Assembly (NCBI GenBank): GCA_023974075.1
Contig: CM043798.1
Coordinates: 20,648,941 to 20,712,940, forward strand
DNA: 64,000 nt
From: Chaenocephalus aceratus
Lineage: Eukaryota; Chordata; Actinopteri; Perciformes; Channichthyidae
Direction of reading: 5' to 3'
Part shown: piece after piece, positions 37,965 through 49,929 of the stretch
How the letters are laid out: each line of letters opens with the position of its first letter
Numbering within the stretch: the stretch's first letter is position 1
Made by a program: the position numbers and the translations under genes
The notes under the pieces: model-generated
The model's database searches: none
What the model was told of the DNA's origin: nothing
Seen by the model: the letters and a program-made list of their open reading frames with translations, nothing else

Positions 37965-38128
37965 CGTGGGCCTCTAGCAGCTCCATTACTACAGGTCAAG
38001 GCACTACGACTTTCAACATCTGTCCAGGGACTACAGACGAAAAATAGTCTGTTGGCTAACTCTGGCGCATTTACAGAAATGTCAATCAATGTGCACTGTC
38101 CCTGTCAAATAAATATATAAATAAATAA
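37965..38128 (+). repeat. Probable 3' end of a retroelement with (TAAA)n tail
   Basis: It ends TGTCAAATAAATATATAAATAAATAAAT after a run resembling a common vertebrate LINE 3' UTR (ACTACAGACGAAAAATAGTC). No coding sequence remains. Confidence 0.5.
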
Positions 38129-38510
38129 ATGCTGAGATTAACTCTGGGCAATTAGAGAAGTGAAATTCCCTGGCAATGCTTATCATCCTGCCCTCCGTCT
38201 TGTTCCGGGGCCCAGCTAGTGAAATATGGATGTACATCCAATATTTAACATAGGGACATCAAAGCGGGCCATAGTGCCAGGAAAACGGAAGAAAAATGAG
38301 GCAACTTTTTGCAGTACCAAGAGCAGACATTACTCATGGTAGTGTCAAAAATCAGCATTGTCCTTTCAGTGCCTTAGATTTTATTTTTTCGAAATATGTA
38401 AAAAAAAATCCTCAAAATAATTATCATAACACATGACAGAGAGAGATAATACTCATACATGCTGCCCAGAGAAAGTGGTTTCTAGTGTAGGAACTGCTAC
38501 AATTACAGTA
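38129..38510. other. Non-genic DNA
   Basis: Nothing recognised. Confidence 0.45.
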
Positions 38511-38560
38511 TGGCCCAATCCCAAACCACACCCTACACCCTACCCCAGGGGTCGGCAACC

Positions 38561-40311
38561 AGAGATGGGGTCGTTACTAAAAAAAAGTAATATATTACAT
38601 ATTACATATTACTTTAAAAAAAAAGTAATATATTACACTACTTCGTTACTCTCTACATAAAGTAACTTTACTCGTTACTTTACCCGCAGGGCCGGCCCGC
38701 CCCTCCCTGCAGGCAGATCACGCAGACTGCTAAAGTTTCAAATGTTCTCTTTAGTTCAGTTTCCATTGTCGCATAAGACTGATCCAGATCCTGAATGTTT
38801 TCCTATCTGACCATGGCTGTCCTCTGTCTCCTGCTATCTGTATATTTTGCGCAGTATATCTCTGCTCACGCTGTTGCGTCGGCGTGTTCTCCTGCGTGTT
38901 GGCCATGGCTACAGTCGAATAGTCCAAAGATCAGCTCCTAAATTCTAACCCTATCGTCTATTCCTTGACCTCTGAGTGAAACGTCACGGGGGTTAAGGGA
39001 TAGTGGATAGGAGAATTCAAAAGGACTTAGGAGAAGAGACTGCGGTACTTTAGAGAATCCGAATGCACTTTCACTATCCGACGTGTTTTAGATGCGCCAG
39101 CGGACGTCATTTTGTGCGTCTGCTGCTGTGGGGAAACTATGGAAACTACAGTTTTCTATAGCGGACTACAACATGGATGCTCAATAAGAAGGAGGGACTA
39201 CTGTAAACTCATCTAGAGACTCTGCACCGTGCTCTGATGCTGTTGCTTTATGCTTTATGAACGTGAACAACAGAGAAACATATTCTTCATGACCAAAGTT
39301 GGAATTGAAATAAAAAAGGAAAGTGAAACTTATGCTCGTCACCCTCTCCCTCCGGTCCACATTAATACTAATGATCCCAATACGTATGATTGTATGAAAA
39401 GATCTTAAAATCAATCCAAATGTATTTATTATAAACGTTAGTCCTTAACATCTATCACTGTGTCACCATTCAAACATCTTTTAAAAGTTGAACAAACCCC
39501 ACACAGCTCAGTAAAGACTGTGAAATGTTGACTTTATTTGATAATTTCAGTAAAAACTAACGTTCATATTTCTCTTTTTGATTAATACTGATGAACGTTC
39601 AAAACAAAGCACTTTGGCAACTTACCACATACGTTTTAAAATGCTTAATAAGCACTGTAACTGTCATGATATCATTTCTCGGTCATAATCGGTTGTTTCC
39701 GTGAACGGCCCGACTGTTGAGTGACGGCAAATGCTGCGGCTGCAAGGCATTGTGGGGCAGCATTTCGCTTCTCCTGTCGGTTAGGGAGGTCCAGTGGTTC
39801 CTAAGCTAAAGGAGGTTATAAAGGAAGTTTGAAACCTCCTTTCCTATCATTCTCATCATTCTAGAGAATTCGAACGGCACTTATCATGGCTGCCACTGAG
39901 GGACTTCCGGGTCATTTCACTCCTTTAGGAAAGTTCCTAAGCTAAATGGACTATTCGACTTCAGCCCTTGTGTTGCACTGGAACCAGACTTCAGCCGAGG
40001 ACGTACGAACTGCGCATGCGTGATGGCAATAACTCTCCTTACCAGCAGGCGGCGGGGTAGTGTGTATTCGTCCTTCAAAAACAGGCAACAACCGGAAAAC
40101 AGAGAAGACGAACAGAATACGTGATATAAACAAACAACAAATAGCTGTGCGTTAGCTTCACCTTAGCATGTGTTATTTGCAGGTGTTTGTTGAGGTTTGA
40201 TTATGACTGATTTTTAGTAAGTAACGAAGTAACGCGTGACGGGGCAATGTTAGTAACTGTAGTGTGATTACTGAATTATAAAAGTAGCGCGTTACACTAC
40301 TCCTACCAACA
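38561..40311. mobile_element. Element C: GTTACT-rich TIR element inside element B
   Basis: It begins AGAGATGGGG with repeated GTAATATATTAC motifs. It ends with GTAGCGCGTTACACTACTCC. This resembles widespread fish elements with TAACGCGTTAC ends. The right boundary is approximate (40311-40342), and no clean TSD was read. Confidence 0.6.
38914..39959. mobile_element. Element D: TIR element inside element C
   Basis: The left end GTCGAATAGTCCA is repeated inverted as TGGACTATTCGAC at the right. Subterminal GCTCCTAAATT / TTCCTAAGCTAAA motifs are also inverted. It is about 1.05 kb with no coding region recognised. The TSD is not clear. Confidence 0.7.
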
Positions 40312-40575
40312 AAAGTAATATTCCTCTGCTCTGGCTCCCTTGAGCTTAGACAAAAATAAGAAGGAAATAAAATAAAAGTATTGTAGGACTATTTATATTT
40401 TGTTAAATGGTTGAAAATGTTTCGTATCTTGTATTTTGAGGGTGATACTGTGACACATAAATAAAAAACAAAACGGTTTTAATTAGGTCAACTAAAATAT
40501 GTGTCACATCCTGCTACGGTCCCGCGCGAGCGCCTTTTCTTGGAGGCGAATAAGCACCGGCTCGATGAGCGAACT

Positions 40576-40834
40576 ATGGATAAATCAAAGAAAAGTACCG
40601 GAGGAACACAGGATTTAATTCTGTGTGGACAAAGTTATATGCTTTTACAGCAATGATGCTGGTTTACCGGTATGTTTGATATGTAGAGAGAAGTTGTCAA
40701 CGGTGGTGCAGCCTTTACGTATCGAGGAACAACAAGGGAGAGGAAGACAGCTGACGATCTTCAGTCATAATTCAATGGGGTATGTAATTTATTTCAGAAA
40801 ACACTTTTTGTTATATTCCATGGAATGCTCTTAA
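40576..40834 (+). pseudogene. N-terminal zinc-finger start of the element B hAT transposase
   Basis: An ATG at 40576 begins MDKSKKSTGG. After a frame change the 40625-40834 frame reads VICFYSNDAGLPVCLICREKLS, matching the C-x2-C half of the BED-like finger at the start of Charlie/Buster-type hAT transposases. The matching H-x-H half and the whole catalytic core are missing, and the text turns into non-coding sequence by about 40760. Element B is therefore non-autonomous. The finger normally binds the transposon TIR. Confidence 0.7.
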
Positions 40835-42247
40835 CGTCCCGATAGCAATGAATATATTAAATGCTTTGACAATAAATACATACAAAAATTAATCTCTGGA
40901 AGCCGTAGCGCTGTAAAAAGCACGACCAATCATCTGAGCCTGCCCGGCTAAAATAACTGGATGGCCTACCTGCCTGTCAGCCTTCCATCTGTACACAAAC
41001 TTATCTCGTGCCCTCATTGGTCATGTGCACGTTCGTGTGTGTTGGAGGAGGGACTCTGTAAGAAAGTCTGAAGGAAGAGGCATATTTTTTCCGGTTGTGT
41101 ACTTTCAAATTCTAGCGCACTCAAGCTGGTTTCTCCATTCTTACCTACCCTACCTTTAACTCTTTTTAGGGTGCAGCTATATGTTTTATTTATTTCAAAG
41201 TGGGCCCATTTTAATAATATTTGTTTCCTTCAAATGTGCAGAGGACTCCCCAAGTGTTGTGTTTAATTTATTTTAAAGTAGGCCTGTGTATTATTTGTAA
41301 TTCTCCTTATAAGAGTTATTTGTTTCTTATTAGAGGTTAACAGTTTTATATCATGTAATAAATAGCCTAATAAATGCAAAAAAAACTGTAGTTTTTGTCT
41401 GATATAACAATAAAAAACTATGAAATATGTTTTGCGGCTCCAGACCAAAATTTGTTTTGGAAAAAGGAGCAAAATGGCTCTTTTGGTCAAAAAGGTTGCA
41501 GACCCCTGCCCTACCCTATACACACTACCCCTCCGTTTGTGCAGTCGCGGAGGGTCCGCCACAGTGCTGTTCAAAACCAACAAGTGTGGAGGGGGAGTGG
41601 GTTATCAAGCCCTCAAACAGCGAGGGTGTTTTTCAATGTCGAGGAAGGCTCCTCCAGAGCCACTATTTCAAGGATGCTATGTCATCGAATCCCACCGAAG
41701 GACTGTTCCAATGTCCAGGATCCTTGGAATTCTACCGAGGCCGGCATCCTTCGTTGCAGGAAATTTCGAGGCACTACCTGACCATACTCAATGCTGTGTG
41801 TGTCCGTCAGGAAACACGCTGTTTACAAGTAATTCCAGCAAACATCCACTGATAAATTGCGATGTTAACGACCGCATGATAACCTCATATTTTTTTAACT
41901 TAGGATCAAACCTGTGTTTAGTCTAAAAAAAAAAGCTAAATGTGTGCATGAAACTAAGAAGCTTATAAAAATCAGGTTTAAAACTAAAAGAGCTTTACAA
42001 AAAAGTAACACAATTAAAGAATTTTTGTCTCAGAGATGCTGATTTGAAACCGTTGTTACATACAGTTACGGCATTTCCTGTTTCTGCCGGAGAGAGGGAG
42101 TTTGTCCCAAAGCTTGCCGCTGTATTTACTCCCTCCATCTGACAGGAGGGAGCCTCGTTGAGCTGCGAGTGTCACTCCACGGAGTTTACTCCATCACAGA
42201 GGGGTGTGTAGGGGTAGGGTGTAGGGCGTGGTTTGGGATTGGGGCCG

Positions 42248-42678
42248 AAGTGTCGCAAAAGAGTAATGTTTTGTAACCCCCATCTAGTGGCCATTAAGGG
42301 AAATGTCACTGCTCTTCTACCTGAAACAATGGTGAGTGAATACCAAACGCCATTTTTAAAATTTCACAGATTATTTTAAGGTTGCTGCAACCTCCTGAAA
42401 TGGGACAATTCACTGTACTCTAAATCATGACTTGTTTAAAGTTGTCTTGTTTATTTGTGGATCATAATTACACTGCAGGGGATGATGAGTGAATTTATTC
42501 ATACAGTTTTTCTCTTTCTATGCATTTCTCTCTCCCCCGCAGTCTTTCTCTTGTCCCTGGCAATTATTTTGACTCCTTTGAACGTGTTATGATGAAACGG
42601 TTCTTCGGCACGATGGAGGAGTGACGACTTGACAGGGAATGCTTAAAGGCACACAATACTCTCCTATGTATAAAGGTG

Positions 42679-42680
<2 letters not shown>
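42248..42680. other. Non-genic DNA
   Basis: Nothing recognised. Confidence 0.45.

Positions 42681-42774
<94 letters not shown>
42681..42774. repeat. (GT)n microsatellite, about 47 units
   Basis: Uninterrupted GT; the ORFs across it on both strands are read-through. Confidence 0.98.
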
Positions 42775-42777
<3 letters not shown>

Positions 42778-45081
42778 CGAGGATAGTTACAAGTGTGTGT
42801 AACATGATTAATGTTCCCTGCAGTTGCTAAAGTATATGCATCATGTTTAAAACACTCCATATTTCAGCAGGGAGTTTTGTGATTGTCTGTAAGGTGGGTT
42901 GGCCTATCCAGCTATCAAACCTCCAGCAAGTTCAAAACTGTTTTCTTGATTAAGTCTGTGTTCCTGCAGCTTTTCTGCTCTGGCTTTTCTTTCTGTTTGG
43001 TGAAAGGTTTCTTTCAGTCCAAACAGCCTGTGGCCCGCAATAACAATCACATGTAATGTCAAGCTAAGTTTTTAGTAATGCCACTGTGTATCACTTTAAC
43101 AGTGTAAACAAAAGCTTACACTTGAAAAACTGTGCAAAAATGGCCAAACCAGAACCAACTTAATCAACTTAATGTGTGTTGACATTTGGCCAGTAGTAAC
43201 ATCTGCCAGTAACTCTGTTTTTAAAGGTGCTTTTGTATAAAGGCCATGTTGTAGTCATGCATTGCAGCCAAGCTATTGTATGTGTTATTTAAATGATACA
43301 TCTCACCCTAAAGACAACTTATTAATCTTAGCTAATACATATAAACAATATAAATGTTCAGCGCCAACATTATTATACATTCTTCTAATGTACTCTGTTC
43401 CACCTGTATACCATGTTCCTTCATTCCCTGCCAGTCTAATCCTTTTAGCCCTTTGAACTCTTCCTTCCCACTGAAACAGATACTTTGTTTTACCCCCAAC
43501 ATGTATACTTCCTGCAGTGGCGCTCTATCTGCTCATAGCCATGGAGTTGTCCATGGCAGGTCCCCCGTGTTGTTTGTTCCCAGAAGATAGAATTACCCAG
43601 ACAGCCATGGAGCGCTCCAAATGGGGGAAGAGGAGAACCGTAAACTGTTTACACCAACACCATACTGCCGAAGCATCACGACCACAAGAACTTAATCTCG
43701 TGTAACAACCACAGCGGAAATGAAGCTACCAGAAAGTTTAAATCTAACGGAGGATTTTTTTTTTAATAGAATGGCAGAAAATACATAATCTGCATGGTTC
43801 TTTTTTACGGACTTTATTTTAAGTATGCAAAGGTAAAGTGAATATCTTCCCCAAAAAAAAGTATAGATAGGGTTGCTCAGAAGGTGCACAGGGTTGGGCA
43901 TGCTGGGTAAATGCATGGTGTGTCTTTGTGTGTCTCTCTGTATCTCTTTCATTCAGCGGAGGTATAGACTCCTGTTTCCCGAATTAGCATTTATATTCCT
44001 ACATCCTACAAGCCCAAATTCGAGTCACTGGCCGTTGCCTTCTTGAGGGCAACATGCTTTGGGACCATGGATGATCTAATCACTGCAGGGTAATGATACA
44101 GCCTTTGTTCACTGGTCTTCTTTGCTTGTCCTTCTCCCTAAAGTCTTCCTCTTTGTGTTGAAATACCCTCGTCCCCAAAACACCTTTTCCTTAACTTTTT
44201 CCTAACTCCCGTTTCTGCTTCAATGCACCATCCTTTGATTTCAAAGGACCTCATTGTATATTACATCTCCTTCTACCTTCCTTTCCCTCATTCCTACTTC
44301 TCTTTACTCTCCATCCACCTCCCCTTTTTATATATATTCACCCCTACAGCAAGAGCTCTTCTACTTCTCATCTCCATCATCAATGCTTTCACCTCCTTCA
44401 TCACTTCCTCTACCTCTTTTGCCTTCAGCTTGCTAAACAGTTCTTGCACAAAACGGATGAAAACACTTCACCCAAATGTCCTTTCCCACCCATGATTTCT
44501 GCTTGCCTTTTACCAAACTCCAGGACATCCAAAGGCAGCCATTTATCACGGCTGCAGAGTGAAACCACGTGGTCCTAAAGTATTGAGGCGGTCATAAATC
44601 TGGAGAGCGTGGGGGGCATGTTTCAGTCTATGCAGGAAAGGGTCAGGAAACATTCAGCACCATGTTCAACGTGACAGGACTGCAGATGGCAAACAGAGTT
44701 TGGCTCTAATCCAGAGCTAATTAGTGTTTTTTACCAAGCATCTGCTGCTCTGCATTCAAGGTAAAGGATGTGTTGGAAAGCTTTCCATACCTTGGCAAAT
44801 AGTTTATATTGTTTCTGTTTTGTCTTTATTTGTATTAGTTGAACCTCAAAAGTATTTTGGAGCAGTAGTAAAGCAGTGGAGCAAGGTTTTATATTAAAAG
44901 TTATATTGCAGATCAACATTTTGTGGTAGCAATGCGCAAAAAAGCATCAATAAAAAGGCAGTGATGAAGACTATTGGTCGATGTAAATGATGTACAACGT
45001 CAAAACTGGATTTAAACTCTTCCAGCACCTTTTATCAATCATTTTAGCCTTTCTCCTCTTGCATGCCTTAACCAACACATG
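42775..45081. other. Non-genic DNA
   Basis: No gene or clear element was found; several short pyrimidine-rich frames near 44220-44490 are not convincing. Confidence 0.5.
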
Positions 45082-45298
45082 GAAATGAAGCTTAGCGCAA
45101 GTTCAGACAGGAAGACCTAACACTCCGTATTGCTCGTCATGGCAATACTTGCTCCCTGCATCTAAATGACAGGGAGCGCCTCTCCTCAGCTAAACCTATC
45201 ACGCCCCTCCATTTACAAGCCTAATCATCGCACCTGTTAACCCCTCTATATATGCTCTCCCCTGTTCTATCAGCTGTCTTCCAGGTGTCAACGCGCAA
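45082..45298 (+). repeat. Split direct repeat A1 (left terminus)
   Basis: From GAAATGAAGCTTAGCGC to TGTCAACGCGCAA it is nearly identical to A2 (I saw one substitution, CCTATC versus CGATC, near 45200/49830). A CTATATATG motif at about 45245 is TATA-like and may serve as promoter. Confidence 0.93.
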
Positions 45299-45752
45299 AC
45301 AGCAGCAGAGCTTCGTCCCAGCTCCAGGCATTATTCATCAGCTCCGCAGTCCGGCGGATTAAGCTACAGGCGGCGTTCCCCAGTCGGCTAGCGGTTCCAG
45401 CCGGCCGCCCCGCAGACCCGGACGCGGGAGGAAAAGACAAGGAAATCGGGCTCCACGGAAGTTCCTCCGGCTTAACGGAAACGGGCTACTTCACCCAAAC
45501 AATTGACGCACGCCTTCAGTCTCTCAAGAGGGTATCACTGGCTTCAGGGCCGCTCAAATGCGGCGCTTCCGGCTTCACGCGAAACGGGTCCTCATCGCAT
45601 GCGAAGCTTTACCCATTCTGGCTTCAAACCACAACCCCTCCTGCAGGCAGGCAGGGCTCAAGCTACATCCCATTGAAGCTACTTCCTCCTGCGCCTCACT
45701 CTAAAATAGGCATCAGAGTAGCGCTGGTAAGAGGGGTAAGGTGAGTTCCAGG

Positions 45753-46210
45753 CAGTGTTGGGTGTAACGCGTTACAGTATGGAGTTTCAGTAACGTATTA
45801 CTTGCATTACTAATGCAGTCGGGTAATTACTACCCATTACAATGCTCAGTAACTAACGCAGTTTCAAGCTTCAACACAGCGTTACCTGAAAGGTATGGCG
45901 CCAACTCATTTCTAATATGCAAAAGACAAACAAATGCGTCTATGATGTATTTTCGATCAGACGAGATCTCTCTCCCCGGTCTGCGTGCGAGGGGGCGGGG
46001 CAGTTTACACACATGCAGCTGCTACATGCAGCGGAGCACTCTGCGGAGGTGGCGGAGAGAACACGCTCCGAGGTGTGGTTAAACTTTACCCGTCTCGACG
46101 TGGAGAATGCTCGTTGCCAAAAGTGCAATAAGAGTTTAGCTTGTCTAAACATTTATCAAAGTGCAGCACATTCAGACAGAGGAATGCACCGTTTTCAACT
46201 GTCTAGCAGC
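45753..46210 (+). pseudogene. Inserted hAT fragment with BED zinc finger
   Basis: It starts CAGTGTTGGGTGTAACGCG, a hAT-style end with TAACGCGTTAC. Frame 45917-46190 then reads RTRSEVWLNFTRLDVENA and CQKCNKSLAC, a BED finger with C-x2-C; the histidine half is lost at a frame break (LNIYQSAAHSD). No inverted right end (CAACACTG) was found before the gag remnant, so it is a truncated insertion. It belongs to a different hAT family from those at 7.5 and 38.5 kb. Confidence 0.7.
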
Positions 46211-46356
46211 TCTGTAGCCCCATCCACGAGTAAACGTTTCCACGTCAGGTGTCATGTATGCTGGCAGCAACACACAGAGTTCACTAAATTATACAAACAT
46301 GGGTTAATGATTAGAGGTAACTGAGTATTTTTTTTTGTTGAGCTAGAGTCTTTCCC

Positions 46357-46560
46357 ATGCTGTTTTCCGGGAATAATAGTCAAAGCCGTCAGGTGCAGCA
46401 TAGGCAAGACGAGAAGATTTGTCATAACTTTAACGAAAACGTCTGCTACCACCCATATCGTACATTCCTCCACATCTGCAGTCCTGCAAGGACGCTCATC
46501 CGAGGTCTGTATGCCCCAGGCGCAACCGCAGCTTTGCCAGTACCTCGCGCCAGGAATCAC
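46357..46560 (+). pseudogene. Ngaro gag zinc-finger remnant
   Basis: The frame reads RQDEKICHNFNENVCYHP, then FLHICS, and after a one-base shift a DAHPRSVCP-like sequence. This follows the C-x7-C-x5-C-x3-H type finger and trailing CP found at the C-terminus of Ngaro Gag proteins. The third Cys is changed to Arg (YRTFLH). Upstream gag is replaced by the hAT fragment and non-coding text. The protein would have bound element RNA; this copy is dead. Confidence 0.6.
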
Positions 46561-47047
46561 ATGGAAAATAATCTTTCAACCCCCCCCCCCCCACCCGCAT
46601 TAACGCTACACATTAGCAGCGGCCGTATCTACTCACTCAGACACTCAATGAGTCTTCGTTTTTATTCACAGATGCTGCCCATCCGTGGGGTTTTTGGGGA
46701 GTTTCTTCAGGGAGAAAGAGAAGTTCACGTAATATGATAGAAGACAGTCTAATCACCCAATCAAGTGCATCCATGTCTCACCGTGGCGTAATTAAACTGC
46801 TAATTAAGCTAGTCCCATATCATGGGTCATGTTTCAGTATTTACCTAAGCATACATCATTTTATGCTGCGCATATTGTCTCATTTATATTGGTTCATGCT
46901 CACATGGCTTACGATAAGCCAGGATATAACATTCATGTCTCATTGTACTCAAGCTAACAGCTGCATTACATTGTCTACATCTCCCTCTTCCCCCGGACAT
47001 CGACTCGTGCCGGCAATCCTAGATCTCTCAGTTTACCTATGGTAAAC

Positions 47048-47068
47048 ATGCATATAACTGGTGGTGGT
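47048..47068. repeat. Motif ATGCATATAACTGGTGGTGG, copy 1
   Basis: A 21 bp word recurs exactly at 48689-48709 just after the recombinase stop. It may be a duplicated boundary or regulatory site of the element. Confidence 0.7.
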
Positions 47069-47229
47069 GTCTTAATAGCATTTCAGGGCTTCGTCCAGGA
47101 TAGGTGCAGCAACCCTGCCGCAATCAAGGTAATTATTCCTCATCCCTACAACAACCAGACGGCCATCCAAGATCTCGCTTTCCTGGTATTTATACATTTA
47201 GTGGTAGTGTTCATCTGTGCATGTTTAAC

Positions 47230-47600
47230 CCTGCATCGCAGGTCATCGACCATCGTGTCGGCAAGGTTTAGTGGTAGTGTTCACGTAAGCCCGGCGCTGA
47301 TTCCGGCCGTCGACTTCCGAGTCAGCATCCTATGATGTACAGTAAGCCCGGCAGCGATTCCGGCCGTTGTTTAGTGGTAGTACGTAAGCCCGGCCTGATT
47401 CCGGCCGGTGGCTCTCGGGTCAAGCATCTTATGATGTACAGTAAGCCCAGCAGAGAACAGTAAGCCCGGCAGCGATTCCGGCCGTTGTTTAGTGGTAGTG
47501 TTCTCGTAAGTCCGGCGCTGATTCCGGCCGTCGACCTTCGGGTCAGCATCTTATGATGTACAGTAAGCCCGGCAGTGATTCCGGCAGATTGTTTAATCCA
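47230..47600. repeat. Minisatellite: GTAAGCCCGGC...GATTCCGGCCGT units
   Basis: Units of about 25-27 bp alternate with spacers TTTAGTGGTAGTG and CAGCATCTTATGATGTACA, forming a higher-order unit of about 95-110 bp repeated roughly three times. Confidence 0.85.
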
Positions 47601-47749
47601 CATGTTAATCTCTCATTTCATCCATAGATCACCGCAGTCAGCCCACAAGACGTTCTGGAACCTCTGCCCAGGAGCAGCGCTCAACCCGTCAGGATTCCTC
47701 CTCCGCGTTTCCTCTCTCTCTCTTAAATAGAAGCCCCCTAGAAAGGCAC

Positions 47750-48674
47750 CTCGAATCAGCAGGTTTATGAGGAAGGGCTTAGCGCGTCCACCCTCAAAAC
47801 ATATGATTCGCTTGGAGAACGTTTGCGACGTTTCGCTTTTCCGTAGGCATCACACTTAAAACTGTTCTCATCTCCACCGTGTGTGCCTTCATGTGCTACT
47901 GCGCCACTGATCGCCACCTCAAACCCCAATACATCCGGGGCCTCTTAGCAGGAGTTCAGTTTAACGTTCGCGTTCCGATCCCGGCTTTCCCAGCCTGTTC
48001 GCAAACCAGTCAGTCAAACTCATCCTCAAAGGTCTCATTAAAACTTTTCCACCGTCTTAGACCGGAGACGCCCTATTACACTCTCCACGTTACGCCTCAT
48101 GCTCTCCAAACTTAGAAGTGGGTTATTCTCCCCTTATATCGATGCACTACTCGATGCTCTATTTCTCCTAGCTTTTTATGCCTTTCTCAGACCAGGCGAA
48201 TTTACCACAGCTTCCCTTACTTTCGATTCCAATCGAGACGTCAGCTTTCTGACATATCTTTTCACGCTAGCCACTTTAGTTTATATCTTAAACACTCCAA
48301 ATGCGGCGGCGCCTGTCCGTCATCGCCGCCCGCATCGATTCCCAGTTCTGCTTTATAAGGCCATGATCAAGTTCCTACGGCTTAGACCTACCTCTAATCC
48401 TCTCTCGCCATTATTCCTTATCTCAGGGAATTTTCCTTTAACACAACGACAGTTCAATGTCTACTTAAAACAAGTCCTCATTAAATCCGGGTTATCACCC
48501 CTTCTATACACGGGTCACTCCTTCAGAATAGGCGCAGCTACTTCCGCTGCCAATCAAGGCGTCTCATCCTCATCCCTGCAACAACTCGGACGGTGGTCCT
48601 CCTCCGCTTTCTCATCCTACATTCGCCCTGACCTCAATGCCGTGCTGGCTATCCAAAGGTCTCTCCAACCTTAA
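47750..48674 (+). pseudogene. Ngaro tyrosine recombinase, N-terminus frameshifted
   Basis: The last 191 codons (48099-48674) are open. They contain the first catalytic Arg in AFYAFLRPGEFT, the H-x-x-R box in GHSFRIGAATSAANQG, and GRWSSSAFSSYIRPD with the nucleophile Tyr. This is the catalytic half of a YR of the Ngaro type, which inserts circular cDNA through the GAA crossover. The N-terminal SAM-like region is still visible in pieces: STLKTYDS, CATDRHLKPQYIRGLLAGVQF, SVKLILKGLIKTF and RRPITLSTLRLMLSKLRSG. These lie in different frames with at least three breaks, so full-length enzyme cannot be made. It sits between the two minisatellites. Confidence 0.85.
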
Positions 48675-48815
48675 ACAAATTGGTACGTATGCATATAACT
48701 GGTGGTGGTTCTTAGTATGTCAGCACGTATGTCGCCCCACGGCTCATGTTTATTTCTGCATATCTAAACCTGTATGTCCAGGCTGTAAAACCGTCGGGTC
48801 TGTATAACGTGTCCC

Positions 48816-49435
48816 TGCTAAAGCAGGTTGCCCCGCAAGAGAAAAGGTTCGGGAAGCCTCGCACGTTCCGGGCACCCGGGGCACTGGTCGGGTCGCTCGG
48901 TGCGTCCGGGTAGTCCCCGCTCACCCGGGATGCCCCGTACGTCCGGGACGCCCTGTACGGCCAGGATGCCCCCTCCGGGATGCCCCGTACGTCCGGGAAG
49001 CCCTGTGTGGATGCCCTGTACGATCCAGGATGCCCTGTACGGCCAGGATGCCCCGTATGTCCGGGTTGCCCTGTACGTCCAGGATGCCCCGTATGTCCGG
49101 GAAGCCCCGTATGTCCGGGTCGTGAAACCTCCGGTCCGTATTATGTTTCCCTGCTAAAGTCAGGTTACCCCGCACATTCGGGAAGCCTCGCACGTTCCGG
49201 GCACCCGGGGCACTGGTCGGGTCGCTCGGTGCGTCCGGGTAGTCCCCGCTCACCTGGGATGCCCCGTACGTCCGGGACGCCCTGTACGGCCAGGATGCCC
49301 CCTCCGGGATGCCCCGTACGTCCGGGACGCCCTGTATGTCCAGGAAGCCCCATCCGGGATGCCCCGTCTGTCCGGGATGCCCCGTACGGCCGGGAAGCCC
49401 TGTACGTCCAGGAAGGATGCCCGGGAGGCATCAGT
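48816..49435. repeat. CCGGGATGCCCCGTACGT-type minisatellite
   Basis: Tandem units of about 18-24 bp (TCCGGGATGCCCCGTACG and variants). A larger block of about 170 bp, from GGGAAGCCTCGCACGTTCCG onward, occurs twice, at about 48859 and 49181. Both strands stay open by composition only. Confidence 0.9.
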
Positions 49436-49541
49436 CGCTTAAATCCTCACATGTATTAACCTCTCCTTTCCATCCATAGATTTCCGCTGCATCCCACGAG
49501 GTAAGATTATTCACATTCAGTACTTCATACTTCATTCTTTT

Positions 49542-49715
49542 GGGGGTTCATCGGAAACGGTTCTTCCCTTCCCGATTGATATCCTACTAAAACCTGGGCC
49601 TAATCGCCAAAACAACATTCATTCATTTGTGATGAACTGTCATCATTATGTTTCATTGATATAATGTGACCGATAATAAATATGTATTCAATACATCATG
49701 TCTCTCCTGATTGAA
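49542..49715 (+). repeat. Split direct repeat B1
   Basis: From GGGGGTTCATCGGAAACGG to CTCCTGATTGAA; it matches B2 with one visible difference (AATAAATATG versus AATAAAGATG). It abuts A2 at the shared GAA. Confidence 0.93.
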
Positions 49716-49929
49716 ATGAAGCTTAGCGCAAGTTCAGACAGGAAGACCTAACACTCCGTATTGCTCGTCATGGCAATACTTGCTCCCTGCATCTAAATGA
49801 CAGGGAGCGCCTCTCCTCAGCTAAACCGATCACGCCCCTCCATTTACAAGCCTAATCATCGCACCTGTTAACCCCTCTATATATGCTCTCCCCTGTTCTA
49901 TCAGCTGTCTTCCAGGTGTCAACGCGCAA
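49713..49929 (+). repeat. Split direct repeat A2
   Basis: The second copy of the 217 bp left-terminal repeat. Its end CAACGCGCAA is followed by different sequence from A1, as expected for split repeats. Confidence 0.93.

Larger units (their letters stand above)
38546..41508 (+). mobile_element. Element B: hAT transposon inside element A
   Basis: The ends are CAGGGGTCGGCAACC and, reverse-complemented, CAGGGGTCTGCAACC (14 of 15). The exact 8 bp direct repeat CCCTACCC flanks it at 38538-38545 and 41509-41516. Near the right end is GCGGCTCCAGACC and GGCTCTTTTGGTC, mirrored in part near the left after the internal insertion. It contains the start of a transposase at about 40576-40800 and is itself interrupted by element C. 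Confidence 0.9.
38511..42247. mobile_element. Element A: outer TIR element, about 0.77 kb before insertions
   Basis: The left end GGCCCAATCCCAAACCACAC continues CCTACACCCTACCCC. The right end is its inverted copy (ACCCTACACC...TTGGGATTGGGGCC, 42205-42247). Without element B the remaining 38511-38545 and 41517-42247 are about 766 bp and non-coding. The superfamily and TSD are unresolved. Confidence 0.75.

Noticed and set aside
48828..49459. Collagen-like frames (GCPVRPGCPVCPG type) on both strands
   Set aside because: They are translations of the CCGGGATGCCCC minisatellite, not a collagen gene.
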